Of a stretch of 64,000 nt of DNA, positions 48,093-60,300 are shown one piece after another (the stretch's first letter is position 1; each line of letters starts with the position of its first letter). The DNA comes from Polytrichum commune. Taxonomy: Eukaryota; Streptophyta; Polytrichopsida; Polytrichales; Polytrichaceae. The DNA lies in NCBI GenBank assembly GCA_950295325.1, contig OX485807.1, positions 20,493,666-20,557,665 on the forward strand, written 5' to 3'. Position numbers and translations under genes: made by a program. A model generated the notes under the pieces. It ran no database searches and was not told the origin of the DNA. It saw only the letters and a list, made by a program, of their open reading frames with translations.

Positions 48093-51000
48093 AGTGATCT
48101 ACCCGTGGGATTTGTTCAACTATCAGCCTCATTTAAATATTATTGAACATAAATCCAATGCGTATGAATTCCATGGGGAGGGTTTGTAGATTAAGTGTAC
48201 GTTAGTCTAAGAACAATAATATAAGATAGGACAATCTTCTCCTTCACACCAACATGTTCATGCAAAATTACAAACCACTTGTATCATGCTCAAATGAAAG
48301 TCAATTTTCAATTTTAATTAAATAGGCAGTCAACTCCCCCTCCTCAAATTCTAAGTTTTTTTCACTTAATGTGTGATTTGTCAACCACCAATTCACATAC
48401 TCAAGTGAATATCAAACACACATATTTGTGAATAGGGAAATTGTCGTGCACATTTACATGAAGAGTGCTTGAAACACCATGGGCACAAGGGGGACCCCGG
48501 AGTGACACCCAGAAGTTGTGGCGCCGTTGGTGAGAAGGCCCACGTGATCCTAATGTGGGTGAGGGCCCCGGGAGTTGGGAACGCCTCCCACCCATGGAGA
48601 CTAGGAGGCAGGAGGGTAAGGCCCTGAGCTATGAGTAGCTTATGGCGTGTGGATTTTAGAATGCTCAAGAACACATCAATTGGAGGTGTGAGCTAGGAGA
48701 TATGGCAATTTGAGTGGCTCCCAAGACTGACAAGGTTTGAACAGGCATAACTTCCTCAATACTTGCCTAAATGGGGCAATTGAGGAGTCCATTGGCATTT
48801 ACGTGAAGCGTAGATGATGATGGAATGGTTGCTTGTAACCATCAGATATCATACAAGGAAGTTATGTTGTTTTGAAGTTGTTGGGGGCTTCCAGCCCCAG
48901 CGGCTAAGGGAAAATGTCTATTTGGCCCGAACTACAAAAGGTTTCTTGACGGTGGGGTAGGGTCCTTGCCAAAAGTCCTAGGGGCTTATATGGGTGAGGT
49001 GGTGTGGCCGAACCCACGTGAGGCCGAACGGCACGGCCTTCATGGGCATTGGCCCAATGTGAGGGCATAGTTGCCTAGTATGGTTCGGGTTGTTGTAGTG
49101 TTGCTCCGGCAACGCGACAATCAACATAAGATTGGACTTTCATGAATGAAAGTCCACATCTAAGAATTGGTTACCGGTTAATGGGTGAGTCCGAGAGCAA
49201 AGTAGGAGGGTTGGTTCCCCTTTTTAAACTATAAGGTCCACGGTATGGAGAGCTAACCATTAGCATGGCAGAATGCAAAGGCTTAGCGCTCGTGACCCTC
49301 GTTAGAAATAAAAATGACCAAGTTAGTTAAGAGGTGCTAACGAGGGTTGCGATAGGAACAATTTATTTTTTGACCATTGAGTGCTTTTGGCGGCATGTCA
49401 TGTGGTAGACCAAGACCATGGTGGGCATGAAGGCTCTATCATACCAACCTAACCGACCCCACTTGTGTACGGACTCTCCACATTACAAACATTATGCCAC
49501 ACAAAAGTTCACTTATCACCAATTGCGCCGGGCTCTTATGTTGGATTCTTTGCATAAATTATTGCCTCCATGCCCGAAATCTTCGGCAATGACAACAAGT
49601 TTTGAACCATTCCACAACTCCACCTACATTGCGCCATACCTTTACCTTCGTCAACAACTAAGTGTGTTAAAAATGTCCCTTTATCAAGAACATCTGGGTT
49701 GCTACCTAGCCCATCACCTTCGGCAACCTTGGCTTGAAATTCAGTTGCTTCATCTTACCTTAAGCATTCAACTATCTTGTCTTATTTACTTAGTTTTGGC
49801 ACCTTTAAATAATGTCTTAGCATCTGTACATGTGCAGCCCACATGCTCAAATACCTACATTCTCAAACTAAGCTCTTGGAGCACTAGTGCGAGGGTGAGC
49901 AACTACCAAATGTGAGGGATTGCTCCATCTTAAACTTGCACCTCAAGTGCATGTGATGAAGGATTTAGATCATCTGCTCAAATTGTTCCCCTCCCACTAT
50001 GGCATTTTTGTTCTTGTAGTATGATATCCCATTGACACCCAAGTTTACCACTTGATCATTATTCCCACAAGTGTCAGTTCAGTCTTTAGATGCAATCACC
50101 CTGCTATGTGCTTCATGACAAATACACTTTACTAGGTTCTTGTAATAGCCATAGTTGATCCCAAACCACCTCTTCATCACTTGATGCCCTTCAACATTGT
50201 CATAGCAATGCTAAACCAACCCACATGCTTCTAGAACGCCGATTGCCCTAGCTTGCGGCAACTAAGCCGCTTACCACTAGCTCATCATCTTCTTTTATCC
50301 CTCAAGTTATGATAGAGTGTTGGAGGGTAACGTAGTCACAAGTTAGGATGAGTGCATGTACATGAATGAGAGGCTTGCATAGGACTTGTTTCAAGAGCGT
50401 TGAAGGTAATAGAGGTTAGTGCGAACAAGGGAGGGTAGTGAAGTCACAGAGTTGTGTCTTAGGACTTCCTCCACTCCTAAGGATAATGCAGCTAGTCCCA
50501 TGGGCATTTGGCCTACTTACCTACCTGGAATGGTAAGGGCATGTCCCAAACTCCTTGATGAGACATCCCAAGAGCCAAATTGAACTTCCATATTCCCTTG
50601 ATAGATTCCCAAACCAAGCTATCCAACTCAAACTCAACAAATATACTCCCCTTATGACCTAAACTCTTACTACCCATGTTTGGAAGGTTCAACCTCTCAT
50701 CAATCTAACTGTGGGACAAAGAGATGCAAAACCACTCTCATAACTTACCACAACTTTATGAGAAACATTGAAACTCTACAAGACAATTTCACACCACCAC
50801 AACACAACTACACACACCACGGCCCTTACCTCTTTCTCTGCCTTCAGCACAACAACACAAACCCTCCAAAAAGAAAAGCAAGATGTCGTGCGCTGATGAT
50901 AGAAAACATTTTGTAATGAAAATGTTAAAATTCAAATAATATATTGTAAAATCCAGTAAAGCCCAAACCAATATTTTTGTATCTCATGTAATACACGCTC

Positions 51001-53208
51001 CTCACTTGTAGGATCGAACATTAAAATCATCCAAATGAGTTGGCTTTCATTGCGTTTTATATTCATGTACACACTATATCATCATCTCCGGTAGGATTCA
51101 TATAAACTTCAAATAAAAATAGACGTGTTTACAATATTTATTGATTGAATAATTCAAGTGCATAATAAGATAAAATTCATCTTTGAATTGACAAATCACA
51201 TTAAATTTCATAGTTGTTGGGGACTTCACTCGCAGTGTTAAAATAATTGTCCGAAACTCATGTCTAATTAAATGTTGAATTCAAAATCTACTAAATCCAT
51301 CCTTCAATGCAACAATCATTAAATTGCTATGAAGGTGTTGCATCAAATGAGACAGTGTCTACCTTCCAAAGGACATATTAGAAAACACAAATGATTTAGG
51401 TTGGTAATCAATACTTATACTAATGTTTCTATCTAAATAATCAATCAGATTTGCTTCAAAAAGATTCATATATAGGTGTTACCATAACCAAAACATTAGA
51501 AATATCAAGATTTTTATATCGATGAAATATGCCAATTGGGTTATCATATTTATTACCTCAAAATTAAAATAGGATTCATAGAATATATAATAAGATTACA
51601 CGAGTGATGAGCTTTGTTTGTGGGTTCGGTAGTAGATGCGAGAATAAAGACTCTGGATGCCATAATCCCATTGCACTCAGACTAAATCTAAAGTCAGGGT
51701 AACTATCCACAACTCATTAGCTGAGTAATGTTATGATCGTTGTCCTGTAATTTCTTCTTGTATAATATCAGTTCCAATTATGCTACATTTCCCTCGATCA
51801 CAAGTCGCATTTAAAAAAAGATAACAAACTCAAAAATTACGATGCAAAAATAATGCATATTTCATATCTATATTGTGGGCCATCACAATGATCCTCTTTT
51901 TACTTCCACTTAATTACAAAATTTATGTAATAGGAGATGATTTAACTACTCGGGCTTTTTGCTTGAAATGAGCTTATACCCAGACAAGACATGGCATGTA
52001 GGTCATTCCGAATACTAGAGCTATTTGTAATGTTGCTCAAAGAGGGACGAAAGTGTGGGTTTGATCCTTCTTTGAGAATTCTTTTTTACTAAAAGCTCAT
52101 TAGCTTATCATGTATCAAAGGCAATTCTGAAAGTTGGGTGGAACTTTTGGGACTTCCTCTTTCTATCTCAAAATTTTTGATAGAATTTCAAGATTTAAAG
52201 TAGGGTATGCACATGGGACATGTTGTCCTAATTCTTGGATCAACTTACACAAGGCTAGCTTGGCCCAGTCATCCTAGTAGGACAAAATAGAAAGTCAGAT
52301 TTCAATAGTCCGACACCACTCTTTAAGCATTGAAAAAACTTGGGGTGACTTTGTGTTAATTCTCATAAACTCAGGATTTGCGACTAAACCCATGATTTCA
52401 TCCGATTTACTTTACAAATAACTATACTATCCTTGAAAAATCTTATTTAGATGCAGGAAGGATTTTCATACCAACATTGATGAACAAAAATTGATCAAGT
52501 TGTAGTGATTTCGATTGTTTGGCATTGCCAGTGGATACATTAGTAATGCCAATGTCTATAATTTCATATCTAAGACAAGACTTTTTTATAAGATAAAAAA
52601 ATTGGTCCAATTTAAAAAGAAACTATGAGAATCACCAACTTTATCCATGTATACAATATATCACATGTAAATTGAAAAAAAATCATAATTTTTTTTCACA
52701 CTTCGGGCGTATTGCATATTTCTTAAGAAATCAAATCACTAATCATAAATCATAAAATTCATTTTTTTTAAATCAAACTAGTTTTGACAATTTTAGCCAT
52801 GGGACACACTCCCCTCTAAGGGCCACTTCACACACGAGACTAAGGCCCATGACCATTGCACATCAAGCACTCTCATTGGTGGAAAAGGCGGAGCTGGTCC
52901 AAGTTCACTTCACACTATGCTTGAGAGACCAACGGAGCAAGTCAATGCAAGATGGATGTAAAGTATACATGGATTTCTACATGGCATCAAATGCATCATG
53001 TTTCATGGTCCCTTGGATTATTTTCAAAAACCACCTCTTGGGGGTAGGCCTAACACAAAACCATTGGGAGACCATCATGACACTCCAAAATCTCACAACC
53101 GTTGATTTATTCTATTTTATCATTTGTGAGGACCCCGCTTGAATAGAGATTCATGTAAACAACATTTGATTGAAGCCCCGGTCTCATATGACTTCACACT
53201 ACACTTGA
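48093..53208. other. Long stretch without a supported gene
   Basis: 48400-49420 is GC-richer than the rest and contains TGGCGCCGTTGG at 48519, which resembles the primer-binding site of some plant Ty3/gypsy elements, but no LTRs or pol were found. 50900-52800 is very AT-rich and featureless. An ORF at 52849-53142 (97 codons, including GVGLTQNHWETIMTLQNLTT) looks protein-like but is unidentified. Confidence 0.4.
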
Positions 53209-53333
53209 GGGCATGTAACCACACTACTTGATTTTGGAAGTGTGCTGGGACGGCCTTTGGACACTGTCTTTTGGGCTCTCACAATTTCATGGTCACAGCT
53301 CTTGGCTCATGTGTAAAGTTGCCCAAAGTCAAG
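53209..53333 (+). repeat. Dispersed repeat A, copy 2
   Basis: Matches 3366-3483 (AACCACACTACTTGATTTTG, GGACGGCCTTTGGACACTGT, TTTCATGGTCACAGCTCTTG). Confidence 0.7.
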
Positions 53334-53576
53334 TCTAGTGCTATGAATCAAAATAGAATTTAATCCTGTAGATCTCAAAATAAACAATGTGCTTTGAATT
53401 ACACCTGCCGATGTACGTTGGCACCAACACCGCCACCACTCAAAGGTGGCAACAACCGACATGGCTACTCATAGTGTAGTTTTCTAATATATGTGAATTA
53501 GCTTTTCGCTAATTTCCATCATTAATTACAAACTGGGTCATGGTGTTTTACAAGGCACCTTCATCCCTTCTTTGCA

Positions 53577-53790
53577 ACGATCGGGGAGAACCGGCAGTTA
53601 GCTACAAATGAACCGGTTGAGTTTGAGAAATAACCGGTTGAAGTTAAAGATTGCAGGAGAATTACCGATCGTTTTAGAGGAATCTATAGAATATGCCCCA
53701 ATTTAATAAAGGAAAACCAGAGGATGTCAACATGTAACCGGTTGGACTTTCAAACGCTAGGATCTCAACCGTTCATGCCCAAAAATCACC
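53577..53790 (+). repeat. Dispersed repeat C, copy 3 (longest)
   Basis: Covers the parts seen separately at 16378-16533 and 43893-44046: GGGGAGAACCGGCAGTTAGC, GAGAAATAACCGGTTGAAGT, TTTTAGAGGAATCTATAGAA and GATGTCAACATGTAACCGGT. Confidence 0.7.
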
Positions 53791-54269
53791 CCGATCACTG
53801 CTTCTTTGTCGTGTATCAAAGCGGCCATGACGATACCGGATGGGGGAAAAGAACCTCCATGCAATCTCCAGCGATGAAGATGCCGCATCAGAAGGTGTGC
53901 CAACAATCGCAAAACTTGTATCATATCTTTAAACTAAACAAAACAAAACAAAAAATTATATATATCCTTGCAAACAGTTTTTCAATGATCATTGGCTTAG
54001 CGAGATGAAGGAGTTGAACCAAGGTGGCCATGACATCCTCGCCGAAGTTGTTTTGTGGCTTCATTCATACATACATACATACACCATGCGATAGTTTTGC
54101 AATTTCCCGGTCTTTGACAGGACGAAGGATGTGGATGCCGGGTTGTCACTAATGCGTCCCAACTCTCGCGGAGCATCAGGGCCCAACAGCCTCCTCCACG
54201 AGGCGTCCAATATGTTTGTCTTGGCTTGATGTACCATACGCTAAGGTGAAGCAGAGACGAAGGGCCAGT

Positions 54270-54930
54270 GAGTGCCGATGCACGGAACTACTATTACAAC
54301 AAGACAGCACGAAGAGTCCGATACCCACTGATTTGCCATCTACTTGCGAATCTCTTTGTCCGATTTGTTAATCGTCATGACAGGTTTACGACGTGAGCAT
54401 TGATGTGGTGACTCCGGCGGTGCATGGAGCGACTTTCAACGGTCCAAGGTTTTTCACGTCATTATTTCTAAGTTCACATTGTTCACATTGCCGCTGCGCA
54501 AAACTACTATTACAACAAGATTGCGTGGAGAGTCCAGTACCCATTGATTTGCCACTCTACTTGGGAATCTCTTTGTCCGATTTGTTGATTGTCAAAATAG
54601 GTTTACGACATGAGCATTGATGTTTTGACTCCCGGTGGTGCATGGAGCGACTTCCAACGGTCCAAAGTTTTTCACATCCACATTTCTAAGTTCACATTGT
54701 TCACATTGCCAATGCGCGAAACTACTATTACAACAAGACAACGCGTAGAGTCCCGTACCCACTAATTTACCATCTATTTGCGAATGAAGCTCGTCTTCCA
54801 ATTTGGTTAATTGTCAGAACAGGTTTACGACGCGAGCATTGATGTTTTGACTCCGGCGGTGCATGCAGCAACTTTCAACGGTCCAAGGTTTTTCACATCC
54901 ACATTTCTGAGTTCACATTGTTTAATTTGC
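54270..54930 (+). repeat. Tandem repeat, 217-222 bp units, about three copies
   Basis: GGTTTACGAC marks unit starts at 54383, 54600 and 54822, with a partial unit before 54383. Shared blocks are GAGCATTGATGT, GGTGCATGGAGCGACTT, GTCCAA(G/A)GTTTTTCAC and ACTACTATTACAACAAGA. The ORFs inside are repeat by-products. Confidence 0.9.
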
Positions 54931-55289
54931 GCTGCAAAGCGAGGCGTTCAAGGAAATCCGCGCTTGCACATTCGGCACAATTAAAACACCCCCTTTGGGG
55001 TCTCGCACGTTACAAGTGGAACGGAAGCCACCGCTCATTCGTGATTTACAACCCGGAGATGAAGACGAGCAATTGGTATGAAAATGATCTATGAGCTTGG
55101 GAAAGTGAGGTCCCACGTTGTGAGGATTTCGCAACGTCTAGGAGGGGACAAGGAACTGGCATGCCAACTCGGTCTCAGAATATTGCAGGGAATAGGAGCA
55201 TGCGGTTTTTGACAGTTGGGTTTTTCTGGGTTTTTTTCTTTAAAAACTCAATCATCTGAGGTCGCAGAATATGGTTTTATTCGGTTTTA

Positions 55290-55494
55290 TTCAATTTTTT
55301 GCATTAAAATCAAAATCCAATGCATCAGCCGAAAAAAGTTGGGATTTTCCCACCCTTGATGATAATTGCTGGTTGGAATACACATGGCGGCAGCCGAAGT
55401 AAAACCATGGTTTTATTTGCAAAAATTAGGTTCTTTTGTATTAAAACCAAAAACCCAATGCATCGGACGGAAAAAGTTGGGTTTTTTCCACCCT
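55290..55494 (+). repeat. Direct repeat pair, 138-bp period
   Basis: AATGCATC(A/G)G followed by GGAAAAAGTTGGG(T/A)TTTT-like text and CCACCCTTG occurs at about 55319-55358 and 55457-55497. Confidence 0.7.
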
Positions 55495-55799
55495 TGGAAT
55501 ATTGTGCAAACCTCCATGGTTTACCTCGGTGCGACATCGAGGCCGTGGAAAACTCTTTGTCATCGGCTGATGAGTCTCATCCACCTCACCAAGCCAGTCC
55601 CAATTCGAACTTAACATGTTCACTTAGAAAAATGTTATATTCTGCACCTCAGAAGTGAGCTCCAATTTCTCTAAGAAAATGAGGCCGACACGTATCGAAT
55701 CCAAATGGGTGGCAATGGATGGCACATTTATACCCACATCTATACCACTACTTCAGTGAACGATAATGAACATGCTTTGGTTTCTCCAATATTTTGCTT

Positions 55800-55869
55800 G
55801 TGTTCTCAATGTTGGTGGTGGGGAATGATAGTCGAGCACCACGTTCCCCACCATCAACATTGTGAACAC
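55800..55869. other. Hairpin with 26-bp arms
   Basis: GTGTTCTCAATGTTGGTGGT continuing to GGGGAA pairs with TTCCCCACCATCAACATTGT continuing to GAACAC, with about two mismatches and an 18-nt loop. It may be a tiny foldback element or a small-RNA precursor; nothing in the sequence decides. Confidence 0.6.
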
Positions 55870-57374
55870 ATAATAAAGAAGAAAGTATGGATAGAATGTT
55901 AACAGCCTTTGGATGAAAAAATTTGGGTTCATCATAGCACCTTTTTGAGGGGGCAGCCCCAAAAGGAAGCAGGGGATACAAACCAACCATTCATGTGTGT
56001 AAAGTATCTCTTGCCCTAACTTGGAGGCGCTTTCCTAAATCAAGCTTCATCCAAACCTCTTAATGGACTCATCCAATATTTTTTAGTGTATGACTTTAGA
56101 GTAGAAGTGTCCGTAAGCAATCACTTAAGAGATTTTACACCAAGTCTGGAGAAGTATAAGGCAGTGTAATTTTTCCCCATGTAGGAAGAAAGAAATCAAG
56201 AGGATTGCAAACTCTTCAATAATGTTATTACTTAAATTGACATTACTTTGGAAAGCAAAAACTTTACCCAAACACATTACCAATATCTGCAATCTATCAC
56301 CACCACTCATTCCTCCTCACTTTAGCACTCAAAACCAAGACATGTATCATGGCAACATTGGTTCCAGCCTGATAGAGTTTAAAACCTGATTGAAATCGAG
56401 CCCCAGCCTGATCCAAATTACAACATTCTATAGATCGCCAATGGGTTCTGATCGGGAATAGACACATTTACTATACTTAGTTACACAAATTCCCTTCCAC
56501 ACATATGCCTTCATTTTTTGCCGCAATCAGTGTAGTTTACTTACTACCTATGCATTTCAAGCATCTTATCCTGCAGCCATCCTTTGAATACTAATCGATT
56601 CAACATATGGTTGATGAAATATACGAATAAGATTGGTTAATTTGTTCCAAATACTAAAGCCTCGCATGTAATACATGCAATTGCAGCTCCCAGACGGGTG
56701 TACTCAGAGTACAACTTCCATGTCGCACATCTGATGAGATGCTTTCAGTAACAAGGTCCAGAATCAAGAACTAGAATTATATATCACAGCACCATCCCAG
56801 AGACTTGTGTCTGAAAATGAGAAGGTGTTCAATGTATTGATGATGATTTCAAATTGTAAACTACTTGATTCAAAAACACAACTGCTTTTTAAGCATCTTC
56901 ATCCATCATCTGAGAGTGGATAATCATGTCTATTCAACCTACATCAGTTGATTAAACCACAACAAAGACAAACTTTGAGGTGGAAGTACTGATGTAAATA
57001 TTCCACAGATGGAGGCATCAATTTGATACCCAGGGAGAATCAGTGTAGCAGTCCACCAGCAACAATTTGCAACTTTCAACGACTTTTTTCTTGCCAAGGA
57101 CATGTACAACGAGTTGGTTGTACTAAATCGATTCACACCTAATTTGGAAGATTTGCTCAGGACTTTGATAAAGCCCACAGTAGACCTGGCCAAGCATTTG
57201 GAAAAACACGTGCTGCAACCTAATTTCAGAATGTAAAGAGCAAAATCAGTCCTTGAAACAAAACCCTCCGCCCTTCTAAAAGTCAGGCTCATTTATAAGG
57301 AATAGACTACAAAAACCTCTGCACTTCTAGTTAATAACTAGTGAATTAAAGTGGGATTTCACATGTGAGAGAGT
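55870..57374. other. No separate gene; 3' flank of ATP sulfurylase
   Basis: No exon was recognised. The part near 57300-57374 should contain the 3' UTR of the minus-strand ATP sulfurylase gene. Confidence 0.4.
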
Positions 57375-60300
57375 CTAAGCAGGTTGGAGTGGGCCTGCTT
57401 CTTTAGATTGCATGCCCTGATAGTAGTCCACTAGAACCTGCCAGCCTCCAGGGCACATGAATCCCTGAGGAGGAGAGACATTCTCCTTGGCAAAGTTGCG
57501 CATCTGTCATGACAATCAAATGCAAACTTCAGTTATGTCACATAAATCCATGTATAAAAGCACACTGCAAATGACATGATCAATATTCAGGATCTAATTC
57601 CAACATCCAAAGACAGTTGAGTTTTAGGGGTACCAACCTTAGTTCCAGATATAAACAAAAAGTCCTGTGCCCTAGATGGGTCGAAGAATGCCATTTGGCT
57701 CTTTGTCTTATCATATGCTGCCACCTGTTCAAAAAAGCAACATTTGTTATGTTAGATCAACATATTGCAGAACAAGGTTTTCTTCTTATTGGAGTTTTAG
57801 TGTATGGAGACTACTTACATGTACTAGAATAGGTCAGAGATACAAGTCTCATTTCTGTGACTGCACTTCTACCTAGTTTGCATTCCTATCTTTCAAAGTA
57901 ACACACAAATACTATCATTATATGAACATTCAGGAGATCATTTATATCTGTGATTAAAACTCCTGCATCGTACCCATTAGATGTGACAGTTAATTAGGAA
58001 GAATGGCAGAACTAACCACTCATTAGTATGTGATTAAATAAAATTGAAGAATGAGATGTTTCAAAAGTGACAAGCTAAGACACCAGATTTTAGATTTGAT
58101 TTACACCTTGTTTGAAGGTGATGTGAAAACTTTACATTGCCACGACTTCGCAGTTATTTTGAATTATAATCAGACTGCAAGTACCCTGAAGGGCAGAATG
58201 TTGAGTCGCTCGAGGCCAGGAGCCATGCTGAGCACCATCTTCCCGTGGTCTGGGTCATATAGGTCACGGCCTGCTGTGGGGTGACCCATGCCAGCAGGGT
58301 CCCTACCCACAATGTAAAAATCTGCACCTGCATTAATACGGGCCTTGGCATGCCATTGCACTTCTGTGGGTCCAGCATAATGCATGGGCGATGGGAAGAT
58401 TGCCACCACTGTTGTTGCTGGATCTAAGATGCCCTCTTCAAGCACCTGCACACCCAGTGTCTTTTCAGGAAAGTGACAGGAACAATTTGATGATCACATG
58501 TCACAAATATTTCTGACACCAGTTCTTTTTACACAACAGCAAACAGACATGAGTAGTGTATATTCTCGGGCAACACAAACATCTTCCCCTTCACCAACTA
58601 TATATTGAACTTTGTATAACTTGTCGACTTGCTCTACCAACAAAAATACTGAAGCATTAATGGCGAATTTTCATTATTCCTTTTATTGGAAGGAACAATT
58701 GATGGTCACATGTACAAATATTCTATCACGAGTGGTATTTACACAACAGCAAACAGACATGACCAATGTATATATTCTCGTTCAACACTAAACCTATCAC
58801 CAACTACATTCAACTATCCATGACTTGTCGACCTGCTCTACCAGCAACGGTACACAAAACTTTTGTTAGCAGACCTTACGTACACACTGATACTTCAATT
58901 AGGCAGTAATTAATGATGGTCACATGTACAGACATTTCTAGTGGTCTTTACACATCAACAAACAGACAAGAGTTACATATGTTCTCTTCCAACACGAAAC
59001 CTCTTCCCTATCACCAACTTGTATGACTTGTCTGCTTGCACATAATTTTATCGGTGACTGAACCTTCCATACATTGTAATACTTCAATCAAGTAGTAATT
59101 CTTGTTTAGGATCTATTGAGTAGATAATAAAGGTACGTTGAACCTTGTCCCCATTGCAAAGTACTCTTAACCTGCTCTAACCTGTCTGTTCTATATTTTA
59201 AAAAACAACCCCACCTTTAAGTTTTCATGTTTTGAAATTTTAAACAGAAACCACTGTGTTCACCGACCAATTGATTCACATATGCACAACCTGAGCTTTC
59301 TCTCAAGTAGAGTGGTGGTTTAGGAGGCAATTCCAAGAGCAGCATTTTTTATCAGATTTTAGATGCGCGTGGATGTACAGTGAAACATAACTTGCCTTGT
59401 CATGTTGTTTCATCCTCCATTCAAGAGGAACATCATCAGCCTTGGTGTAACCACCCAAAGGGTGCAATAGAAGGAGAGGGTTCTTGTAGCCCATCTCTAG
59501 CAGTCGGCGTCTTGTGTCAGTCATGAGCAATGCATGACCATTATGCACTGGGTTGCGCAGCTGGAATGCAAAGACAGCATCTGCCTGATCACATTCACGT
59601 CACACAAGACACAAATCAGGTTCTGAAACATTGAAAATGCAATTGATAAAAGTAAAATTCAACCTGGCTTGCTGACATCTGCCTTCCTACAAAATAACTT
59701 TAGATCAAATGTAAGAACAGTAATAAAAGAGTCTGTATGCCACTAGCATTCTGAATGCAACTGAAATTGTTACAGAAAGTGGGTTCAGTACAAGTGAGAG
59801 AAGCACTGACAGATTCATTAAAAGAAAAAGAAGTATTCTCAACCCTACATGATTCTATTACAGACATTAAAACCCATCCTCATATCAGAAGTGGAGATTC
59901 ACCTATTAAATACCATTGATCCAGTGACTGGCTTCACTTAAGTTGGTAAGTTAGAAAATCCAGTGAATTATTCAGCTACAACACTGCAATAACTGCAGAG
60001 AAATATCACCCCCACTTGTTTAAATATAAAATATAAAACATAAATCATGTTCATGGCTTGGTGCTTTTACCTCCCGTCGCTCAAACTCGGCACGGAGCTC
60101 CGCTGGTGATAACCTGTAATGATCCAATCCGTCATTGTATCTAATCCGGTCTAGAACCTCCAAGTCCCCACCAATGAGCCAGTCCCCAGTGTTTGCAATA
60201 GCTTCCTCCACATACGGTAGCCCAGGCGCTACAGTCCCCCAGGTGCGTGCAATTCGCTCTTCCTTATTGTGCTTGTAGATCTCAAAACTGCAGAGAAAGG

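Noticed and set aside
48519-48530. TGGCGCCGTTGG resembling a Ty3/gypsy primer-binding site
   Set aside because: No LTR pair, polypurine tract or gag/pol sequence was found around it; a 12-bp match is too weak alone.
49418-49915. 165-codon plus-strand ORF
   Set aside because: Leu/Ser/Tyr/His-rich low-information peptide with no domain and no splice support.
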